A stretch of DNA of 64,000 nt from NCBI GenBank assembly GCA_963668435.2, contig CAXXSC010000008.1, forward strand, positions 744,001 through 808,000. Direction: 5' to 3'. Origin of the DNA: G963668435 sp963668435 (GTDB lineage Bacteria > Latescibacterota > Latescibacteria > Latescibacterales > Latescibacteraceae). Below are positions 58,702-64,000 of this stretch, one piece after another. Within the stretch, counting starts at the first letter, position 1; each line of letters opens with the position of its first letter. The translations under genes were made by a program, and so were the position numbers. The notes beneath the pieces are model-generated. The model saw only the letters and a program-made list of their open reading frames with translations, did not search any database and was not told the DNA's origin.

Positions 58702-59979
58702 ATGACCATGAACAGCAAGCTCTTGACCCGTTTTCTCTGCGTACTCCTGCTCTTTAGCGCCGCTGAAACCGCACTCTGCCAGGCACAAACGGCGCAGTCA
58801 TTCTCGCAGGAACGTCTTGACCGTATTGCACCCATCATGCGGGACTACATCGAAAAAGGCCATGTTCACGGTTGTGTCACCATGATCATTTCCGGCGACA
58901 GGACAGTGCATCTCGAAAGTCATGGCATGATGGACAAGGAGCATGCTGTCCCGATGCGCGATGACGCCATTTTCCGCATCGCATCCATGACCAAACCGAT
59001 CACAGTGACCGCGGCCATGATCCTCTACGAAGAGGGCAAATTCCTACTCGATGATCCTGTTTCGCGCTACATCCCGGAATTCGCGAACCCGAAACGTCTC
59101 AAAAAAAATGCCAATGCTGATGGCTCAACATCCAACGAGGTAGTTCCCGCCGACACAGAGATCACGGTGCGTCATCTCATGAACCACACCTCAGGCCTCA
59201 GTTACGGTGGCGGTCCGTTGAAATCCTACTATGAAAAGGCCGGTATTTCCAGCGGCCTTTCCGCAACAGACGGCAGCATCGGCGATATGGTGAAAAAGAT
59301 CGCGAAACTTCCGCTTCAGCACAATCCCGGCGAGCAGTGGACCTACGGCCTTTCCAACGATGTGCTCGGCTACCTAATCGAAGTGCTGTCGGGCCAGCCG
59401 CTCGACGAGTTCATGAAGGAACGCATTTTCGAGCCGCTGGGCATGGTCGATACTTCGTTCTATCCCGATCCGGACACGTTCGACCGTGTGGCGACAATCT
59501 ATAACCAGCGAGATGGCAAACTGGTCCGTCAGTCCGACAGCGAACGCAAGGCTGTACTTGAAGGCCCTCGCTCCTATTTCTCAGGCGGCGGCGGACTTTT
59601 TTCCACCGCCCGCGATTATGCCCGTTTCACCCGTATGCTACTGAACGGCGGCAGTATCGACGGTGTCCGCATCCTGGGGCGGAAATCAGTGGAGCTGATG
59701 CACACCGACTCAACCGGCGGTATTGAAATTCTCGAGGGCACCGGCCATACGAAAGCGACACACGGCGACCGTTACGGGCTCGGGCTCGGTATCAGGGCGC
59801 ATGTCGGCGACATCGAGTCAATCGGCACATACGGCTGGGGCGGTGCATTCAATACGCTCATGTGGATCGATCCGAAAGAGGATATTATCGGCATTTTCAT
59901 GTCACAGGTCAGCGGCCAGCCGGACAAGACACAGCACCGTATTTTCAGGATACTGGCATACTCGGCTATGGAGAACTGA
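58702..59979 (+). CDS. Exported serine beta-lactamase-family hydrolase
   Basis: 425 residues from ATG at 58702 (AGGA five bases upstream); nearby ATGs at 58696 and 58708 are alternatives. The signal peptide cuts near ALC-QA. S95-M-T-K98 is the SxxK motif, and TYGLSNDVLGYLIEVLSG carries the equivalent of the YxN helix. YGWGGAFNTLMWIDP near the end corresponds to the HxG-type strand. It is close to EstB-type esterases rather than drug-inactivating enzymes. The upstream symporter gene lies 32 bp away. Confidence 0.82.
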   Translation: MTMNSKLLTRFLCVLLLFSAAETALCQAQTAQSFSQERLDRIAPIMRDYIEKGHVHGCVTMIISGDRTVHLESHGMMDKEHAVPMRDDAIFRIASMTKPITVTAAMILYEEGKFLLDDPVSRYIPEFANPKRLKKNANADGSTSNEVVPADTEITVRHLMNHTSGLSYGGGPLKSYYEKAGISSGLSATDGSIGDMVKKIAKLPLQHNPGEQWTYGLSNDVLGYLIEVLSGQPLDEFMKERIFEPLGMVDTSFYPDPDTFDRVATIYNQRDGKLVRQSDSERKAVLEGPRSYFSGGGGLFSTARDYARFTRMLLNGGSIDGVRILGRKSVELMHTDSTGGIEILEGTGHTKATHGDRYGLGLGIRAHVGDIESIGTYGWGGAFNTLMWIDPKEDIIGIFMSQVSGQPDKTQHRIFRILAYSAMEN

Positions 59980-60254
59980 GAATTATAACAAATGGCCACA
60001 GAGTACACAGAGATCGCAGGTTGGGCATTATGTTTTCCTGCCGATTTTTGATAGATTGTTTGCTGTAAGACACCGTTATTCTTTCTGGACATCAATGAAC
60101 GGTCCCGGGGCAAACTCCGAGGAATTCTTTTAATCAAAATGTCCCATAGCTGCCGAACAATACGGCCATGCTGTAATCTTGTCACATGCTGCCGATATCA
60201 TTTTCACACTTTTGTAGAAAATAAAATTGTCAATATATCCCGAAAGGATTTCCC
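59980..60254. other. Intergenic region without recognised features
   Basis: Contains CACAGAGTACACAGAGATCGCAG (about 59997-60019), a low-complexity stretch seen in many bacterial gaps. No promoter or structured repeat is evident. Confidence 0.4.
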
Positions 60255-62654
60255 ATGCGTTTTCGGACTGCTTACCTCATCTTACTGCTGTTCATGATCG
60301 TGTCGATGTTTTCCAGCGCCTATGCCGGTGAAACGATCGATCCGGCCACAGCGCAAAAAGACTCGCTTTACTGGTACGACATCAAGGCACTCGGAGTCGA
60401 GGGTAAAGGCTGGACCGACACGAAAATTTTCTACGACCGTCTTCCGGCAAAGGCAGAAGGTGTTGTACGCACACCGGTCTGGAACCTGAGCCGTGATTCT
60501 GCCGGGCTCTGTGTACGTTTCGTAACAGACGCCACCATAATCCACGCACGCTGGGACCTTCGCAAGGAAAGCCTTGCCATGAACCACATGGCGGCAACCG
60601 GTGTCAGCGGCCTCGACCTCTATGTCAGGGGCACTGACAGCAAATGGAAATGGATGGCAGTGGGAAGGCCGACGAAATTCCCGGTCAACTCCGCGATCCT
60701 TGTTTCCGGCATTCCCGAGGGCACACGGGAGTACCTTCTCTACCTCCCGCTATACAATGGCGTTACAGCAGTCGAGATCGGCATCCCCGAGGGAAGCTCG
60801 CTCATGACAGCGCCGCCCTACCCCGACAAAAGGAAACCGATCCTGTTCTACGGCACCTCGATCACCCAGGGCGGCTGCGCCTCACGTACCGGCATGGTGC
60901 ACACCGCGCTTCTCGGGCGTTGGCTGGACTATCCGGTCATCAACCTCGGATTTTCCGGCAACGGCCGCATGGAGCCCGAGATGGCCGATCTCATCGCCGA
61001 AACCGACCCCTCGGTGTTCGTCCTCGATTGCCTGCCGAACATGAACGGCGACATGATCAAGGAGCGGCTGGAAAATTTCGTGCAGACACTCAGAAAAAAA
61101 CATAAAAGCACACCGATCCTCTTTGTCGAGGACAGGAACTACGGCAACGCCATCCTGCTGCCAAGCCGCAAGGCTTCCAATGACCGCAACCGCGCGGAAC
61201 TCCGCCAGGCCTACTACCGTCTCAGGGAAAGCGGCGTAAAAAACCTCTATTACCTCCCCGGCAACCGCCTTCTCGACGATGACGAGGACAATTACGGCAC
61301 AGTGGACGGCTCCCATCCGACCGATCTCGGTTTCATGCGGCAGGCAAAAGCAATGAAACCAATACTGGAAAAAATCCTCGGCATCGAGAAAACGACGATG
61401 GACAAGGAATGGCTCAGGACCGATCCCGATGTGATAGTCTACCTTCCCCGCGGTGTCAACGATGGTGACAACGAGCATTTCCAGGTTTTCAAGGCGCCGA
61501 AAAGCGAGGAACTGCTCGCTATCTGGACACAGAGCAGTGTCGAGGGACGCGGCGATAACCGTGCGGTGATAGCGCGGAGCATGGACGGTGTGATCTGGTC
61601 CGATCCGGTCACAATCAAGGGCAAGGGCCCCGGACGTGACGAGGGCCAGGCAAGCTGGGCGTTCCCGGTCGTGGCGAAAACCGGCCGCATCTACTGTTTT
61701 TACACGAAAGAGCTGGACAAGATCGACGCCCGTCAGAGCTCCGGTGTCATGGGCACGATGTTCTCCGACGACAACGGTCACAGCTGGCAGGACGGTGCCG
61801 ATATACCGGTGCCTAAGACGAAATTCGACAATCAGGATCCGGGAACTCCGCCCAACTGGATTGTCTGGCAGCAGCCGATCCGCGACGCGAAAGGCCGCTG
61901 GATAGTCGGCTACACGCGGACAAGCAGTGAAACGGCGGTCAAGAAACCCGGCAAGAACTGGCCCGACCAGGACAGCAGGAGCGCATTCATCCGTTTCGAC
62001 AATCTCGATCAGGGCCCGGCCCCGAAAGACCTGAAACTCTCATGGCTGCCCACGGACAAAGAGGGCCTTGAGGTGCCCCATAAAGTCTATCCGAAAATAT
62101 CGGTCTCCCAGGAACCTGCGGTGGTGCTTCTTCCCGACGGACGGCTTTTCACGGTGATGCGCACCATGACCGGCGCTATCTGGTACTCGGTGTCGGACAA
62201 CGACGGCGAAACATGGCGCGAGCCCGAGGTCCTGCGCTACAAGGACGGCGGTGACGAGGTAAAGAATCCGATCGCACCGTGCCCGATTTACCGTCTCGAG
62301 AACGGGCGCTATATCCTCGTTTTCAACAATAACGGCGGCAAAAAAGGGAAGTACAACCAGTTCGCCAAGAACTGGAAGACCAACCAGCTCAACCATCTCA
62401 GGAATCCGGCATTCATCGCGGTCGGCGAGTTCAGGAAGGACGCGCATCAGCCGCTGTGGTTCAGCAAGCCCAAGGAAATCCTCGACACGGACGGTGTCGT
62501 GTTCGGCCCGAAAGGCACCGCCTCGGTCGCCATGTACCCGAGCCTCACCGAGCTCGACGGCAAGCGAGTTCTCTGGTATCCCGACCGGAAACATTTCCTC
62601 CTTGGCCTCGAAATCACTGATGATATGCTGAAAGGAATGAGCGTGGACAAATGA
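60255..62654 (+). CDS. Exported SGNH esterase fused to a sialidase-type (BNR) domain
   Basis: 799 residues with a signal peptide cut near AYA-GE. Residues 35-190 carry the GxDLY N-domain (GLDLYV at 119-124), and 190-375 a Lipase_GDSL_3-type SGNH hydrolase with GTSITQGG (200-207, catalytic Ser), NLGFSGNG, and DGSHPTDLG (D351, H354). Residues about 385-799 form a sialidase-like six-bladed propeller with Asp-box-type repeats (FSDDNGHSWQDG; VSDNDGETWREP). The fusion suggests removal of acyl esters and cleavage or binding of the exposed sugar by one secreted protein. The next gene overlaps it by four bases (ATGA). Confidence 0.82.
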   Translation: MRFRTAYLILLLFMIVSMFSSAYAGETIDPATAQKDSLYWYDIKALGVEGKGWTDTKIFYDRLPAKAEGVVRTPVWNLSRDSAGLCVRFVTDATIIHARWDLRKESLAMNHMAATGVSGLDLYVRGTDSKWKWMAVGRPTKFPVNSAILVSGIPEGTREYLLYLPLYNGVTAVEIGIPEGSSLMTAPPYPDKRKPILFYGTSITQGGCASRTGMVHTALLGRWLDYPVINLGFSGNGRMEPEMADLIAETDPSVFVLDCLPNMNGDMIKERLENFVQTLRKKHKSTPILFVEDRNYGNAILLPSRKASNDRNRAELRQAYYRLRESGVKNLYYLPGNRLLDDDEDNYGTVDGSHPTDLGFMRQAKAMKPILEKILGIEKTTMDKEWLRTDPDVIVYLPRGVNDGDNEHFQVFKAPKSEELLAIWTQSSVEGRGDNRAVIARSMDGVIWSDPVTIKGKGPGRDEGQASWAFPVVAKTGRIYCFYTKELDKIDARQSSGVMGTMFSDDNGHSWQDGADIPVPKTKFDNQDPGTPPNWIVWQQPIRDAKGRWIVGYTRTSSETAVKKPGKNWPDQDSRSAFIRFDNLDQGPAPKDLKLSWLPTDKEGLEVPHKVYPKISVSQEPAVVLLPDGRLFTVMRTMTGAIWYSVSDNDGETWREPEVLRYKDGGDEVKNPIAPCPIYRLENGRYILVFNNNGGKKGKYNQFAKNWKTNQLNHLRNPAFIAVGEFRKDAHQPLWFSKPKEILDTDGVVFGPKGTASVAMYPSLTELDGKRVLWYPDRKHFLLGLEITDDMLKGMSVDK

Positions 62655-63994
62655 GACGGAAACTGCTCACAGCCTGCGCACTGCTGCTTTTCACGTTACC
62701 TGCACTGCAATGCGCCATTTCCGAAACGGCGGCGGAACGTGATTCTCGTCTGAGGCAGGCCGCCAGAGAACGCTGGCATACCTGGCGGAAATCGAGGACA
62801 CGATTCCCCATCGCGGCGTGGTCCTATTTCCACCGCTACGAAAGCACACAGCACGATTACGACCTGTACGGGCAGGCTGGCATGACCATGATCGCCGCTC
62901 CGCCGGAACAGCAAAACCTTGCCGCAAACTCCGGCCTCGACCTGATCCTCGGACATTTCCAGCCGCTTCATGAGGACAAGGCATTGCTGAAAAAGGCTGT
63001 CCTTGCCGAGGGCGTCGACCCGGCCCGGGTGACCGCCTACAGTCTCAAGGACGAGCCGCTTGTCGGCGATTATCCCGGCCTGTCAAGGGCTGTCGAGTAC
63101 ATCTACATGAACGATACGCACGACGCTATCCCCATCATGGATTTCCGTCCCAACTGGTCGGTGCCCTACAAGCGCTGGAACATGACCTACGAGACCTATT
63201 TCGAGCGCTTTATCGACAAGGTCCATCCGGCGGTGCTGCTCAACTGCCATTACGCTGTCATGCGGGACGGCTCCACGCGCCCGGTTTTTTACGCCAACAT
63301 CGAGTATTTCAGGAAAAAGGCGCTGGAATACGATATCGGCCTTATGGGTTTTGTCCTCATAACCGCTCACAGTTTCCCCGATAATCCGAACATCGACTAC
63401 CGTATGCCGAGCGAATCCGATATCCGCTGGATGGCATACACGTATCTCGCCTACGGCGCCCAGGGTATCTGGTGGTATAACTGGCGCATCCGGGACGAGC
63501 GTTTCAGGACCTCTATTATCGATGGCGAGACCGGCGAGCCCAGCCGTTACTATCCGATTGTCGCCGCTGTAAATCGGGAGTTACAGGATATCGGCCCGAC
63601 ACTGCTTTCTCTTCGCTCAACCGGTATCTACCATATCGGTGAGAACACGCCGCAGGGAACGACACGCTATGCAGATGGGGTTATTCCCTCGCTCTGGGAT
63701 CTTGAGGGCGAGGATTTCCTCGTGGGGATGTTCGAACATACGGACAATACGGACGATAGCAGCGTGTACCTCATGTTCGTCAACAAGCGGCACGAGGCCG
63801 ACACCGGGCCTTCCGAACTCGCGGCCGCTTTGAGTTTCACGGCACATCCCGATTTCACGGACATCACGGCGATATCTAAAGATAATGGGCATTTCAGTCT
63901 GAATAGCACTGAGAATAATGATGGCGTGACAAAGGTCAGGCTCTCGCTCGACGGTGGTCAGGGAATATTGCTCCGCTGCGGGAAAAAGCGCTGA
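62651..63994 (+). CDS. Exported TIM-barrel glycosidase-like protein
   Basis: 447 residues; its ATG lies within the stop of the SGNH-sialidase gene (ATGA), so translation is coupled. The signal peptide cuts near QCA-IS. The barrel shows FPIAAWSYFHRYE, YSLKDEPLVGDYPGL (DEP motif), YRPNW-type strands and YLAYGAQGIWWYNWRI. Relative to the protein at 10676-11893 the DEP and AYGAQGI blocks are conserved in the same order, so they are paralogs. Substrate unknown. The stop is six bases before the window end. Confidence 0.65.
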   Translation: MRRKLLTACALLLFTLPALQCAISETAAERDSRLRQAARERWHTWRKSRTRFPIAAWSYFHRYESTQHDYDLYGQAGMTMIAAPPEQQNLAANSGLDLILGHFQPLHEDKALLKKAVLAEGVDPARVTAYSLKDEPLVGDYPGLSRAVEYIYMNDTHDAIPIMDFRPNWSVPYKRWNMTYETYFERFIDKVHPAVLLNCHYAVMRDGSTRPVFYANIEYFRKKALEYDIGLMGFVLITAHSFPDNPNIDYRMPSESDIRWMAYTYLAYGAQGIWWYNWRIRDERFRTSIIDGETGEPSRYYPIVAAVNRELQDIGPTLLSLRSTGIYHIGENTPQGTTRYADGVIPSLWDLEGEDFLVGMFEHTDNTDDSSVYLMFVNKRHEADTGPSELAAALSFTAHPDFTDITAISKDNGHFSLNSTENNDGVTKVRLSLDGGQGILLRCGKKR

Positions 63995-64000
63995 AATCAC

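Noticed and set aside
54662..59979. Beta-lactamase-fold genes as antibiotic resistance genes
   Set aside because: Both have the SxxK fold common to esterases and peptidases, and they sit among polysaccharide genes.

Overview
The window reads as a chromosomal piece of an uncultured, GC-rich, Gram-negative-type bacterium specialised in polysaccharide breakdown. Many products carry lipoprotein or Sec signal peptides, one a twin-arginine-type leader, and one is a predicted outer-membrane barrel (CBM9-like domain plus DUF5916). Together with GH78, GH106, GH38, DUF1080, heparinase II/III, DUF362, UroD-like and SSS symporter genes, this resembles genomes of FCB-like candidate phyla (Latescibacterota, Hydrogenedentota or similar). 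That placement is inference; no rRNA, tRNA or ribosomal protein gene is present to fix it.

Left part (1-14.7 kb): a rhamnose-centred set of an alpha-L-rhamnosidase GH78 (cut by the window edge) and two GH106 rhamnosidase-like lipoproteins on the minus strand, then a DUF1080 protein and a TIM-barrel-like exported protein on the plus strand. Next come a coupled pair of STAS/SpoIIAA-like small proteins and a DnaB-N/winged-helix/RecA-type ATPase. Middle (15-36 kb): an AT-rich two-gene cassette (NdpA-like nucleoid-associated protein and a RelA/SpoT-domain protein), ileS, a beta-helix lipoprotein, a frameshifted exported protein, a PKD lipoprotein, an orphan cydB-like gene, a second AT-rich three-gene cassette, recD2, a metallo-beta-lactamase-fold hydrolase and xerD. 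Right part (36.6-64 kb): tightly packed polysaccharide genes, namely DUF5916 barrel, GH38 with PA14, SSS symporter, DUF362, two SIS-like paralogs, a Gfo/Idh/MocA-like protein, heparinase, two serine hydrolases, a UroD-like protein, a second SSS symporter, an SGNH-sialidase fusion and a TIM-barrel protein.

The most unusual content is between the genes. In the left 36 kb nearly every long intergenic gap holds copies of a roughly 90-nt element with two hairpins. Both stems differ from copy to copy but remain complementary, while the linker, loop pattern and flanks are conserved. I count 17 units with both hairpins plus many solitary head hairpins. Four copies are preceded by a second module of about 85 nt whose two stems also covary. 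Several copies begin at, or overlap, the stop codon of the preceding gene. None is seen right of about 36.1 kb. This looks like an undescribed structured repeat family (REP/BIME-like DNA element or RNA).

The two AT-rich cassettes differ sharply in base composition from their surroundings, and each has a near-consensus sigma70-type promoter of its own, so they look acquired. The NdpA-RelA/SpoT pair is a candidate defence or toxin-like module.
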